DNA of 64,000 nt from Rhodoblastus sp963828185 (GTDB taxonomy: Bacteria > Pseudomonadota > Alphaproteobacteria > Rhizobiales > Beijerinckiaceae), in contig CAWHDV010000002.1 in the NCBI GenBank assembly GCA_963828185.1, positions 820,542-884,541 of the forward strand. Reading direction: 5' to 3'. Positions 28,424 through 35,809 of this stretch are shown in pieces. Under the pieces are notes generated by a model, which saw only the letters and a list, made by a program, of their open reading frames with translations, did no database searches and had not been told where the DNA came from. The stretch's first letter is position 1, and each line of letters opens with the position of its first letter. Made by a program: the position numbers and the translations under genes.

Positions 28424-28451
28424 AATAAAGATATAAGCAAATCTTTATATG
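28424..28451 (-). promoter_or_regulatory. Candidate operator of an ArsR-family regulator upstream of ahcY
   Basis: On the plus strand ATAAAGAT (28425-28432) and its exact complement ATCTTTAT (28441-28448) flank eight bases, and ATATAA/TTATAT form a second overlapping pair. It is the only AT-rich patch in a GC-rich gap, about 60 bases upstream of the ahcY start. ArsR-type regulators of SAM/SAH metabolism use palindromes of this kind; that link is inferred. Confidence 0.45.
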
Positions 28452-28453
28452 AG

Positions 28454-28558
28454 CTCGCGGCGCGCTTTTGCCCGGGCTCGCGGCGCGCTCTTATTCAGGC
28501 TCGTGGCGCGCTCTTATTCAGGCTCGCGGCGCGCTCTTATTCAGGCTCGCGGCGCGCT
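28454..28558. repeat. 23-bp tandem repeats copying the end of the globin gene
   Basis: Four units of 23 bases (28454-28476, 28477-28499, 28500-28522, 28523-28545) and a partial fifth read CTCGCGGCGCGC followed by TCTTATTCAGG (unit 1 differs in its second half). Units 2 to 4 each contain the reverse complement of the globin gene's last codons and stop. The gene's own stop lies in unit 4. Confidence 0.9.
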
Positions 28559-28995
28559 TGCATGGCGCGAAAATCCACCGCCTTGTCGCCGATGTTCAGC
28601 CCCAGCTGGAAACTCTCGGCGATGCGGTGGGCGCGGGCGATGAAAAAGGCCGCGCCGTCCGGCGGCAGGACGTCGCGCGCGGTCGCCTCGAACAGGGCGA
28701 GCCAGGCTGAAAAATGCGCCGGATCGAGGCCGAGCGCCACATGGGCAGGCAAGGGGCGGCCCGCATAACGGCCGGTGCGCAAACCGATCTGCGACCAGAA
28801 ATCGGTCAGCCGGGCGAAATGCTCTTCCCAATGTCCGGCCAGGCGCGCCTCGAAAATCGGTCCGAGCCGCGGATCTTTGCGCGCGGCGTCGTAGAATTCG
28901 CGAACGAGCGTCTCGATCATCGCCTCGGTGAGGCCCGGGGGCGGGTCGCCGGCGAAACCTTCGGCTTTGGCGCGCGCGGCGAGCGGATGCGGCAT
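28537..28995 (-). CDS. Group III truncated haemoglobin
   Basis: 152 residues. The layout 'TEAMIETLVREFYDAARKDPRLGPIF', 'HWEEHFARLTDFWSQI', 'GRYAGRPLPAHVAL' and 'HFSAWLALFEATARDVLPPDGAAFFIARAHRIAESFQLGL' matches truncated globins of group III. The proximal haem His is the one in the 'HFSAWLALF' helix region. These proteins bind oxygen or nitric oxide and may protect against reactive nitrogen species. An AAGGAG site lies close before the ATG at 28995. The C-terminal 'ARREPE' is encoded by one of the 23-base tandem repeat units, so the real end may have been altered by the duplication. Confidence 0.9.
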   Translation of the reverse strand: MPHPLAARAKAEGFAGDPPPGLTEAMIETLVREFYDAARKDPRLGPIFEARLAGHWEEHFARLTDFWSQIGLRTGRYAGRPLPAHVALGLDPAHFSAWLALFEATARDVLPPDGAAFFIARAHRIAESFQLGLNIGDKAVDFRAMQARREPE

Positions 28996-29212
28996 TTCGT
29001 CTCCTTGTCGTTCTCTCGGCTTGGTTTTTCAGGCTTATAACGCCGGCCAAAAAAATTGTCTTGGTCCCCGATGCGACACTTTGCTACATGGAAGGACGCC
29101 GGGCTTCCTTTTGCAAGAGCCATGGCGAGGCTCCCGGCGGCATCGGCCGGCGCGCGCAGGATGCGGCGCCCCATGACCGGCGGGAATTGCGAATGCAACC
29201 AAGGGTGCGCCA

Positions 29213-29488
29213 GTGAATTCGGTTTCCAGCGAAACGCAATCAATGAGCAGTGATATCCTGGACGTGATCGCCACCGAGGGAATGATCCCGAGGGAAAATC
29301 TCAGGGATGACGCCACGATCGAAAGCCTGGGGCTCAAGTCCATCGATATTGTCATGATTTTGACGGCCATCGAGGAAAAATTCGACGTCTATATCCCGAT
29401 GGACGGCTCCTTCCAGGAAGCCAAGGACCTCAAGGGCCTTGTCGATGCGATCAGCGCCCATATCCAGCGCGAAAAAGCCGGCAAATGA
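29213..29488 (+). CDS. Acyl carrier protein
   Basis: 91 residues from GTG 29213, preceded by AAGGG seven bases upstream; ATG 29243 is an alternative. The phosphopantetheine attachment serine is Ser43 in 'SLGLKSIDIVMILTAIEEKF', which resembles the DSL motif with Lys-Ser. The acidic four-helix layout is typical. It is not the housekeeping AcpP, which is usually next to fabD/fabG/fabF. The stop overlaps the start of the downstream ketosynthase (ATGA at 29485-29488), so it probably supplies that enzyme. Confidence 0.9.
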   Translation: MNSVSSETQSMSSDILDVIATEGMIPRENLRDDATIESLGLKSIDIVMILTAIEEKFDVYIPMDGSFQEAKDLKGLVDAISAHIQREKAGK

Positions 29489-30705
29489 GCGCCAGACGCG
29501 TTGTCGTCACCGGCATGGGCGCGGTGTCGTCCGCCGGCGTCGGGGGCGATCCGCTGTGGCGCGCCGCCCGCGACGGAAAGCCCTGTATCGGCCCGCTCGT
29601 CGTCCAGCGGCCGTATGGCGGACGGATCAAGATTTCCGCCCAGGTGCGCGATTTCGACATCGAGGCGCTGCTCGGCCCGAAAGTCGCGCCCTTCTCCGAT
29701 CCTTTCACCGCCTTTGCGCTGGTCGCCGCCGACGAGGCCGTAGCCCAGGCCGGGCTGGACAGGGGCCAGCGCCAGGGTCCGCGCTGCGCCTCGCTGCTCG
29801 GCACCGGCATCGGCGGCATGAACACCTGCGATGACGGCATCTACAATGTCTATTTCGCCAACAAGCGGCCCGACACGCTGACGGTCCCCCGCCTCATCCC
29901 GAGCGCCGCGCCGTCGCAGATCTCCATGCGCTACGGCGCCACCGGCCCCTGTTTCGCCATTGCCAGCGCCTGCTCCTCCGGCAGCCAGGCCATCGGCCTC
30001 GGCTACCAGATGATCCGCTCCGGCATGATGGACCGCGCCATTGTCGGCGGCTCGGAAGCCTGCGCCACCAATGGCGCCATGCGCGCCTGGGAAAGCTTGC
30101 GGGTTCTGACGCCCGATTTCTGCCGGCCCTTCGCGAAAAACCGCAACGGCATGGTGCTCGGCGAGGGCTCGGCCATGTTCGTGCTCGAATCCGAGGAATC
30201 CGCGCTTGCCCGCGGCGCCACGCCGCTCGCGGTCCTTGCCGGCTACGGCACCAACGCGGACGCGCTCGACCCTGTGCGCCCGGACGCCGCCAGCGCCGCC
30301 GCCTGCATGAACATGGCGCTCGAAGACGCCGGGCTTGGCCCCGAGGACATCGATTACGTCAATGCGCACGGCACCGCCACCGTCATGAACGACGTGACCG
30401 AAGCGGAGGCGCTGAACCGCACTTTTGGCGCCCATGTCGAAAAGCTGCTGGTTTCCTCGACCAAGCCCGTGCACGGCCATGCGCTCGGCGCCGGCGGCGC
30501 GCTGGAATTCCTGATTTCGGTCATGGCGTTGCGTGAAAATGTCGCGCCGCCCAATCTGAACGCGGAAATGCAAGACCCGGCTTGCGCCATCAGGCTCGTC
30601 GGCCCCGAAGCGGTGAAGACGCCGATGCGCGCCGTGCTGTCCAATTCCTTCGCCTTCGGCGGCATCAACGCCTCGTTGATCGTGACCCCCTACGCTTCGG
30701 CCTGA
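29485..30705 (+). CDS. 3-oxoacyl-ACP synthase, FabF-like
   Basis: 406 residues. It condenses an acyl group with malonyl-ACP. The catalytic triad is present: Cys163 in 'IASACSSGSQ', His295 in 'YVNAHGTATVMND', and His332 in 'STKPVHGHALGAGGALE'. The opening 'RRVVVTGMGAVSSAG' and the 'NSFAFGGINASL' end are FabF/KAS II signatures. The substitution KPVHGH, in place of the usual KSMTGH, sets it apart from the housekeeping FabF. It is coupled to the ACP gene by a four-base overlap and followed after five bases by two hot-dog genes. The product may be a special fatty acid or a polyketide-like lipid. Confidence 0.9.
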   Translation: MSARRVVVTGMGAVSSAGVGGDPLWRAARDGKPCIGPLVVQRPYGGRIKISAQVRDFDIEALLGPKVAPFSDPFTAFALVAADEAVAQAGLDRGQRQGPRCASLLGTGIGGMNTCDDGIYNVYFANKRPDTLTVPRLIPSAAPSQISMRYGATGPCFAIASACSSGSQAIGLGYQMIRSGMMDRAIVGGSEACATNGAMRAWESLRVLTPDFCRPFAKNRNGMVLGEGSAMFVLESEESALARGATPLAVLAGYGTNADALDPVRPDAASAAACMNMALEDAGLGPEDIDYVNAHGTATVMNDVTEAEALNRTFGAHVEKLLVSSTKPVHGHALGAGGALEFLISVMALRENVAPPNLNAEMQDPACAIRLVGPEAVKTPMRAVLSNSFAFGGINASLIVTPYASA

Positions 30706-30709
30706 CGCC

Positions 30710-31129
30710 ATGCCATCCGCCACGCCATCCGTGCAGCGCGCGGGGCCGATCCGGGTGACGACGTCGCCCGAAGCGGTGCGCGAGTTTCGCCGCCAGACCG
30801 GCTGGGGCGAGATTGACGGGCCGCCGCCCTTAAGTTTCCCTGTGGTATGGATGCGGCTCAAGGAAATCGGCGAGCCGATCCGCGCCGCCGCCCAGGAAGT
30901 GGGCCTGCCGGTGCACGAGGCGCAGCATTTCGAATATGCGCGCCCGCTGGAGCTCGGCTGCGACTATGACCTGATGCTGGAAATGCGGCGCGAGAGCGAG
31001 CCGGCGCGGCTCATCGCCACGGCGGAGGTGTTCGATCTCGACGGCGGCTTTGTCGCGCGGATCACCTCGACCCTGCGGCTGATCGATCCCGCCTCCATCC
31101 CCAGTCCCTCGCCGGCGCAAAAGCCATGA
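30710..31129 (+). CDS. MaoC/hot-dog-like protein, first of a pair
   Basis: 139 residues. The stretch 'FRRQTGWGEIDGPPPLSFPVVWMRLKEIGEPIRAAAQEVGLPVHEAQHFEYARPLELGCDYDLMLEM' has the layout of the N-terminal hot-dog domain of bipartite MaoC/FAS1-type dehydratases, with 'FEYARPLELGCDYDL' as its conserved strand. It lacks the 'GD-x-N-P-x-H' catalytic motif, which is on the next protein. Its stop overlaps the next start by four bases (31126-31129). It is probably the non-catalytic half of a heterodimeric dehydratase. Confidence 0.75.
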   Translation: MPSATPSVQRAGPIRVTTSPEAVREFRRQTGWGEIDGPPPLSFPVVWMRLKEIGEPIRAAAQEVGLPVHEAQHFEYARPLELGCDYDLMLEMRRESEPARLIATAEVFDLDGGFVARITSTLRLIDPASIPSPSPAQKP

Positions 31130-31563
31130 CTACGGATTTTCCCGCGCCGCGTCCCGGCGAGAAATTGCCGCCCCTGACCATCGGTCCCTTCCTGGCCGGC
31201 GATCTCGCCGCCTACGCCGACGCCTCGGGCGACAGCAACCCGCTGCATCTCGACCTCGCCTTCGCGCAAAATTTCGGTTTTTCCGCGCGTCCTGTGCATG
31301 GCATGCGGCTCCTCGCCGCCTTCGAGCCGATGCTGCGCGACTGGCGCCCCGACATGACGCTGATCGGATTGCGCGGCCAGTTCCTCACCCCCGTGCTGGA
31401 AGGGCAAGCGGCCAGCCTGACCGTGCGGGTCGCCAAGATCGAGGCGGCCAAGATCGAGGCGGCGGACAGCGGTCCCGTCGTTTTCCTGCGGCTGATGGCG
31501 CACACCGAAAGCGGCGCGCCGGCGCTGATGGGCGAAGCCCGCATGACGCCGCGCGCCGCGTGA
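31126..31563 (+). CDS. MaoC-like dehydratase, second of a pair
   Basis: 145 residues. 'FLAGDLAAYADASGDSNPLHLDLAFAQNFGF' carries the hydratase 2 motif (Asp in GDSN, His in PLHLD) of R-specific enoyl hydratases and MaoC dehydratases; 'VHGMRLLAAF' follows. It would dehydrate 3-hydroxyacyl-ACP made from the neighbouring ketosynthase. A 15-base in-frame tandem duplication at 31432-31461 gives a repeated Ala-Lys-Ile-Glu-Ala, an expansion that homologues may lack. Fourth gene of the ACP/ketosynthase operon. Confidence 0.85.
   Translation: MTTDFPAPRPGEKLPPLTIGPFLAGDLAAYADASGDSNPLHLDLAFAQNFGFSARPVHGMRLLAAFEPMLRDWRPDMTLIGLRGQFLTPVLEGQAASLTVRVAKIEAAKIEAADSGPVVFLRLMAHTESGAPALMGEARMTPRAA
31432..31461 (+). 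repeat. 15-bp in-frame tandem duplication in the dehydratase gene
   Basis: GCCAAGATCGAGGCG occurs twice in direct succession (31432-31446 and 31447-31461), adding five residues. Confidence 0.95.
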
Positions 31564-31658
31564 ACGCCTTGGCCCGCTTTGGCGAAGAGTCGCATGGACG
31601 CGACGCGACATTTTGACTAATCAGGGCGCGCGCGCGCAAAAATCAAAGGCATGAATCG

Positions 31659-32666
31659 ATGATCGACATTCTGACGCCCAAGGATCGCATCGTCACGGTT
31701 TTCGGCGGTTCCGGCTTTCTCGGCCGTCATTTCGTGCGGGCGCTCGCGCGCGACGGCTGGCGCGTCCGCGTCGCCACGCGGCGGCCCGATCTCGCCTTCC
31801 ATCTCCAGCCGCTCGGCCGCGTCGGCCAGATCCATGCGGTCCAGGCGAATGTCCGCTATCCCAATTCGCTCTCGGCCGCCTTGCATGGCGCCGAAGCGGC
31901 GGTCAATCTGGTCGGCATCCTCGCGCCTCTGGGCAAGCAGACCTTCGATTCGGTGCAGACAGAAGGCGCGGGCGCCGTCGCGCGCGCCGCGCAGGCGGCC
32001 GGCATCGCCAATTTCCTGCATGTCTCGGCGATCGGCGCCGACGCCGAATCCGCTTCCGCCTATGCGCGAAGCAAGGCGGAAGGCGAAGCCGCGGTTCTTT
32101 CCACCCTGCCCTCGGCGAAAATCCTGCGCCCCTCGGTGGTGTTCGGGCCGGAAGACCAGTTCTTCAACCGCTTCGCCGCCATGGCGCGGATCCTGCCGGT
32201 GCTGCCGCTGATCGGCGGCGGCGCGACCCGGCTGCAGCCGGTCTATGTCGGCGATGTCGCGGAAGCCGCGTCGCGTCTTTTGCGCGGCGCGGGCGCCGTT
32301 GGCGCGACCTACGAGCTTGGCGGCCCGACGATCAAGAGCTTGCGCGAAATCTTCGAATTCGTGCTCGCGACGACGCATCGCAAGCGCATGCTGGCGTCGC
32401 TGCCCTTTGGCGTGGCGGGCGCCGTCGGCGGCGTTTCCGAAACCATGAACCGGCTGCTGCTCGGCATGATCCCGGCCGAATTCGTCATTACCCGCGACCA
32501 GGTGGAATTGCTGCGCCGCGACAACGTCGTGTCGGAAAAGGCCATCGCCGAAGGCCGCACGCTGTCGGGCCTCGGCCTGACGCCGGAATCGGTCGAATCC
32601 GTCGTCCCGTCCTATCTCTACCGCTTCCGCAAGACCGGCCAGTTTTCCGACGAACGCGTGGTGTGA
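31659..32666 (+). CDS. NDUFA9-like NAD(P)-binding protein (extended SDR family)
   Basis: 335 residues. 'VTVFGGSGFLGRHFVRALARDGWRVRVATRRPD' is the Rossmann Gly-x-x-Gly-x-x-Gly of atypical short-chain dehydrogenases. The full pattern ('ANVRYPNSLSAALHGAEAAVNLVGIL', 'FLHVSAIGADAESASAYARSKAEGEAAV', 'ILRPSVVFGPEDQFFNRFA') matches the family related to the mitochondrial complex I accessory subunit NDUFA9, common in alphaproteobacteria. The catalytic Tyr-x3-Lys is present as 'YARSK'. Its role is uncertain, possibly complex I or quinone related. It follows the fatty-acid-like operon after about 95 bases. Confidence 0.85.
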   Translation: MIDILTPKDRIVTVFGGSGFLGRHFVRALARDGWRVRVATRRPDLAFHLQPLGRVGQIHAVQANVRYPNSLSAALHGAEAAVNLVGILAPLGKQTFDSVQTEGAGAVARAAQAAGIANFLHVSAIGADAESASAYARSKAEGEAAVLSTLPSAKILRPSVVFGPEDQFFNRFAAMARILPVLPLIGGGATRLQPVYVGDVAEAASRLLRGAGAVGATYELGGPTIKSLREIFEFVLATTHRKRMLASLPFGVAGAVGGVSETMNRLLLGMIPAEFVITRDQVELLRRDNVVSEKAIAEGRTLSGLGLTPESVESVVPSYLYRFRKTGQFSDERVV

Positions 32667-32672
32667 GGATTT

Positions 32673-32721
32673 CCTTCTCCCCCTTGCGGGAGAAGGTGCC
32701 CCGAAGGGGGCGGATGAGGGG
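32673..32721 (+). repeat. Intergenic REP-like repeat, copy 1
   Basis: It begins CCTTCTCCCCCTTGCGGGAG, forms a hairpin with the following AAGG, and continues GTGCCCCGAAGGGGGCGGATGAGGGG. It is a dispersed extragenic repeat of alphaproteobacteria. A related copy in opposite orientation is at 34411-34467. Confidence 0.75.
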
Positions 32722-32758
32722 TCGCCATCGGCGCAGCGACGATCGGGAGGCTGATGCC

Positions 32759-33424
32759 GTGACACTTGCGCCGCGCTCAGTCACGAGCAGAGACGTGAAG
32801 AAATTCATCGATCACTGCGTAATTCTGCGCGCCTTCTGGAGTCACTATCAGACGCTGTTCGACGGGTCGGACCTGAAACGCGAACTGCTACAAAAGACGG
32901 CCGACAAGTTTTTCCGCGACTTGAATTTGATGCTAATCGAACATCTGATCCTACAGATATGCAAGCTCACCGACCCAGAAAGCACTTCGGGAAAGCGGAA
33001 TCTGACCGTTCAGTTCCTCATTAAAAACGCTGACTTCTCCGCTTCGCCCCGCGAACTCGCCGAGCTGACGAAGATCGCGGCCCGGATGGATGCATTCAGC
33101 AAGCGAATCCGGCCCGCTCGGAACAAATTTATCAGCCATCTCGACCTCGACGCAGCTCTGGGGCGCAAGGCCCTCGGCGGGGCTTCGATCGCTGCATGGC
33201 GCAGGTTCTGGTTCGACCTGCAGGACTTCGTAGCCATCATGAATAAGCGATACGTCGATGCACGCGCGCCGTTTTATTTGAACGGCATCGGTATGGTATC
33301 GGATGCCGACCAGCTCGTGAAGGCGCTCAAAGAAAGCACTTATTTGTGGGACTTGCTCGAAGATAAAACGCTCACGCGCAAGGTCGCGGACGTTGCCTTT
33401 AAGTCGAAATACCACGAGGCGTAA
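32759..33424 (+). CDS. AbiU2-like HEPN-domain protein
   Basis: 221 residues from GTG 32759, with GGGAGG eight bases upstream. The layout matches AbiU2-type HEPN proteins: a helical core 'FWSHYQTLFDGSDLKRELLQKTADKFFRDLNLMLIEHLILQICKLTDPEST' followed by Arg-Asn-Lys-Phe-Ile-Ser-His (121-127), the Arg-x5-His HEPN RNase motif. AbiU2 was named for phage abortive infection; members are often associated with toxin-type RNase activity, which here is inferred. Base use is more AT-rich than the neighbours, and the gene lies between two inverted intergenic repeats and convergent to a GIY-YIG gene. No antitoxin is evident in the immediate stretch. Confidence 0.75.
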   Translation: MTLAPRSVTSRDVKKFIDHCVILRAFWSHYQTLFDGSDLKRELLQKTADKFFRDLNLMLIEHLILQICKLTDPESTSGKRNLTVQFLIKNADFSASPRELAELTKIAARMDAFSKRIRPARNKFISHLDLDAALGRKALGGASIAAWRRFWFDLQDFVAIMNKRYVDARAPFYLNGIGMVSDADQLVKALKESTYLWDLLEDKTLTRKVADVAFKSKYHEA

Positions 33425-33485
33425 ACGGGTGGCCACGGAGCTGGGGATAACCGCTGCTTGAAAAAAGTAGACCATTTGCAAGCCC

Positions 33486-34193
33486 CTATCCTGCCGGTTT
33501 CGGCATCTTTGCTCGGTCCCGCTGCCCTCTTTGGTATGCAGCCCAGTCGTTGCCGGAGGTTTCATTATATCCAGAGCGATCTGCGTTATATAAGCCGATG
33601 TAGTATGCCTCACGCTCGTTTAGTTTCGATGGATCTACTTCCTTTTCCAAGACGGCCCACGTTGGGTATTTTTCACTATTTTTGAACGGGCCTGAGTTAA
33701 CCAAACGATGCTGCGCCCACCGCAACTCGGGAGCGCCTACAGTTTGGCCAATATATACTCGCCCTTGGTCACAAGTGCCGATGTAGATACACGCGAGTGG
33801 TCGGCTCTTTGACTTTGCAGATTCTTCAGGAAAAAGCCGCTGCAGCTCGTATTGCAGAATCCGCTCGAGCGCCTCGCCGCCAGTCGATAACTTGACTTTT
33901 CCGTAAAGCGTCTCAGGAGCAACCACGTTATATTTTTCGCTCACATCAAGGGCGATCGCTTTGTACTCTTCGTATTTCTCGCTTTGCCCTTTCGCTTCGT
34001 AAAGCGACGCGATCGCAAAGGCGCGCCGCCACGCGTGCCGATACAACAATGCTTGCGTGTGTGACGATTTCGATTTTGGAACTAACGGCTTTGTCTCTTC
34101 GAGGAAATCCTCCACGCGCTTGGCAAGCGCCGCGCTATCAGCTTTTGCTTTCGCCCGCTTCTCTTGCCACCGTTGCAATATATCACCAAACAC
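33486..34193 (-). CDS. GIY-YIG nuclease-like protein
   Basis: 235 residues from GTG 34193, with GGAG seven bases upstream (34204-34201). An open frame extends to 34373 but it would read through a terminator (34337-34360), so the shorter start is chosen. A helical, charged N-terminal half (to about residue 120) is followed by a GIY-YIG-like core: Ile-Tyr-Ile-Gly, then Arg-Val-Tyr-Ile-Gly (145-149), Arg158, Glu193 in 'NEREAYYIGLYN', and Asn210. The first motif is Cys-Ile-Tyr-Ile-Gly rather than Gly-Ile-Tyr. Members cut DNA in repair, restriction or homing roles. It converges on the AbiU2-like gene with 61 bases between. AT-richer than its flanks. Confidence 0.75.
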   Translation of the reverse strand: MFGDILQRWQEKRAKAKADSAALAKRVEDFLEETKPLVPKSKSSHTQALLYRHAWRRAFAIASLYEAKGQSEKYEEYKAIALDVSEKYNVVAPETLYGKVKLSTGGEALERILQYELQRLFPEESAKSKSRPLACIYIGTCDQGRVYIGQTVGAPELRWAQHRLVNSGPFKNSEKYPTWAVLEKEVDPSKLNEREAYYIGLYNADRSGYNETSGNDWAAYQRGQRDRAKMPKPAG

Positions 34194-34336
34194 CGTCGAT
34201 CTCCGGAGACGCGCCGCCGCTGCGCAAATGATACCGCATTCCGAAGTAAAAGCCCCTAGCGTGCGTCCGCAAATCATTTCAAAATTCGCAGCGAAATATC
34301 GCGTTGCGATCAGATTAGTTTTAAAAGCATCGAAGT

Positions 34337-34360
34337 AAAAAACCCGCCACGAAGGGCGGG
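34337..34360 (-). terminator. Intrinsic terminator at the end of the lpt-rpoN-ptsN-cysZ operon
   Basis: On the minus strand the stem CCCGCC (34360-34355), loop CTTCGT, GGCGGG (34348-34343) is followed by TTTTTT (34342-34337). It lies about 120 bases past the cysZ-like gene and ends the long minus-strand transcript. Confidence 0.8.
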
Positions 34361-34410
34361 AAGCAGTGGACATGGAAGCGAGTTCCCAATCAAGCGCAGC
34401 AGTCGCGTCG

Positions 34411-34467
34411 CCCCCTCATCCGGCGCGTCGCGCCACCTTCTCCCGCAAGTCCCGCAAGGGGAGAAGG
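34411..34467 (-). repeat. Intergenic REP-like repeat, copy 2 (inverted)
   Basis: It reads CCCCCTCATCCGGCGCGTCG on the plus strand, then CCACCTTCTCCCGCAAGTCC, CGCAAGGGGAGAAGG. It is the reverse-oriented relative of 32673-32721, with a nine-base internal tandem duplication (CCCGCAAGT). Confidence 0.7.
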
Positions 34468-34477
34468 GATCACGCCC

Positions 34478-35152
34478 TTAACTCGCGCCGCCCGCCGGCG
34501 GCGCCAGCCTTTTGTGCAGGCGCGCCATCAAGGCGACGCCGAACAGCGGCGTCAGCAGGTTCAACACCGGCGTAGCGACAAAAAGCGCGATGATCAGCCC
34601 CGCCGCGAACAAGGTCAGGCGATGGCGGCGGCGCAGGGCGCGCACCTCGGCCGGCGGCCGGAAACGCGAGGCCGCAAGCTCGAAATATTCGCGGCTGAAC
34701 AGATAGGCGTTGGCGAGGACGAACACGAGAGCGTTGACGCCGGGCAGCAGCCACAGGCCGAACGCCACAAAATTCACCGCCAGCGCCACCGCCGAGAATT
34801 TCATCGCCAGCCATAGCGAATCCATGAACGGCGCCGGCGAGCCGCGCGGCCCGGCGGGATAGATGTCGGCTTCGACATGGTCCGCCAGCTCGTCGAGGAA
34901 AAAGCCGGCGACCAGCATCGACACCGGGGCGATCAGGAAGATCAGGCCGACAAACAGGCCGAGCGCCGCGGTGATTTCGACCAGCGCCTTCAGCCAGCCG
35001 GCTCCTCCCGCGACGACGATGGAGGCCGCGCGCTCAAGCGCGGCCCACAGCACCGCCAGGATCGCCAGGGTCAGCGCCAGCGACTTGTAAAGCACGGTGC
35101 GGAAAGGCGGCGAAAGGATTTCGCGGATGCTGGCGAGCGCGTCGTCGATCAT
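34478..35152 (-). CDS. CysZ/EI24-like membrane protein
   Basis: 224 residues with four or more hydrophobic segments (about 20-45, 55-85, 110-145, 190-215). The 'FFLDELADHVEADIYPA' loop and the arrangement around it match the EI24/CysZ domain, a family that includes sulfate transporter CysZ. In alphaproteobacteria the substrate is not established. It lies downstream of ptsN on the same strand, at the end of the cluster, with a terminator about 120 bases past its stop. The gene starts with ATG at 35152. Confidence 0.75.
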   Translation of the reverse strand: MIDDALASIREILSPPFRTVLYKSLALTLAILAVLWAALERAASIVVAGGAGWLKALVEITAALGLFVGLIFLIAPVSMLVAGFFLDELADHVEADIYPAGPRGSPAPFMDSLWLAMKFSAVALAVNFVAFGLWLLPGVNALVFVLANAYLFSREYFELAASRFRPPAEVRALRRRHRLTLFAAGLIIALFVATPVLNLLTPLFGVALMARLHKRLAPPAGGAS

Positions 35153-35192
35153 CTTGCCTCCGGCCTCCGTTCGAAGGCAAAAGCCAACGCCT

Positions 35193-35660
35193 TTACGCGG
35201 CGTCCGAGGACAGCGAAGCCTGGGTCAGCAGCGAATAAAGCGCCGGCGCCTCGCGCGTCGAGCGGATTTTCGCGACGGTGGCCGGATTGCGCAACAGGCG
35301 AGCGATGATGGCCAGCGCCTTCAAATGGTCGGCGCCCGCCGATTCCGGCGCGATCAGGGCGAACACCAGATCGACCGGCTGGCCGTCGAGCGCTTCGAAA
35401 TCGATTCCGCGCTCCAGCCGCGCGAAAATGCCGAAAATGCGTGGCGCGGTGAGCAGCTTGCCATGCGGGATGGCGATCCCCTCGCCGAGCCCGGTCGAAT
35501 TGAGCTTTTCGCGCTGCATCCAGGCGTCGAAGATTTCGCGGGACGCGAGCCCGGAGATTTCGGCGGCCTTTTCGCTCAATTCCTGCAGGGCCTGCTTTTT
35601 GCCGTTCACCCGCAGGGCAGGCAGCACAGCTTCGGGAACAATAAGGTTTTCAAGCGACAT
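35193..35660 (-). CDS. ptsN: PTS IIA-like nitrogen regulatory protein
   Basis: 155 residues. Its phosphorylated His is His66 in 'GEGIAIPHGKLL'; the surrounding 'REKLNSTGLGEGIAIPHGK', 'DGQPVDLVFALIAPE' and 'HLKALAIIARLLRN' are typical. PtsN takes phosphate from PtsO and regulates potassium channels, nitrogen metabolism and sigma-54-related responses. It lies in the rpoN-hpf-ptsN order typical of proteobacteria. Confidence 0.96.
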   Translation of the reverse strand: MSLENLIVPEAVLPALRVNGKKQALQELSEKAAEISGLASREIFDAWMQREKLNSTGLGEGIAIPHGKLLTAPRIFGIFARLERGIDFEALDGQPVDLVFALIAPESAGADHLKALAIIARLLRNPATVAKIRSTREAPALYSLLTQASLSSDAA

Positions 35661-35809
35661 GAGGGTCGATTTCCGTCATGGCGCAGCCTGCCGCGCCCGC
35701 AATCGCATAACGCGCGCCGATGGCCACGGCGCCAAAAAAACTCGGGCGCCGGCGCCCGCTCGTGCGACCGAGCGCGCCAGCGCCATGCCGGGTAAAAGGG
35801 GAGTCCCGC

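Noticed and set aside
28454..28558. Tandem repeats read as a CRISPR array
   Set aside because: The units follow directly on one another with no spacers, and they copy the gene end.
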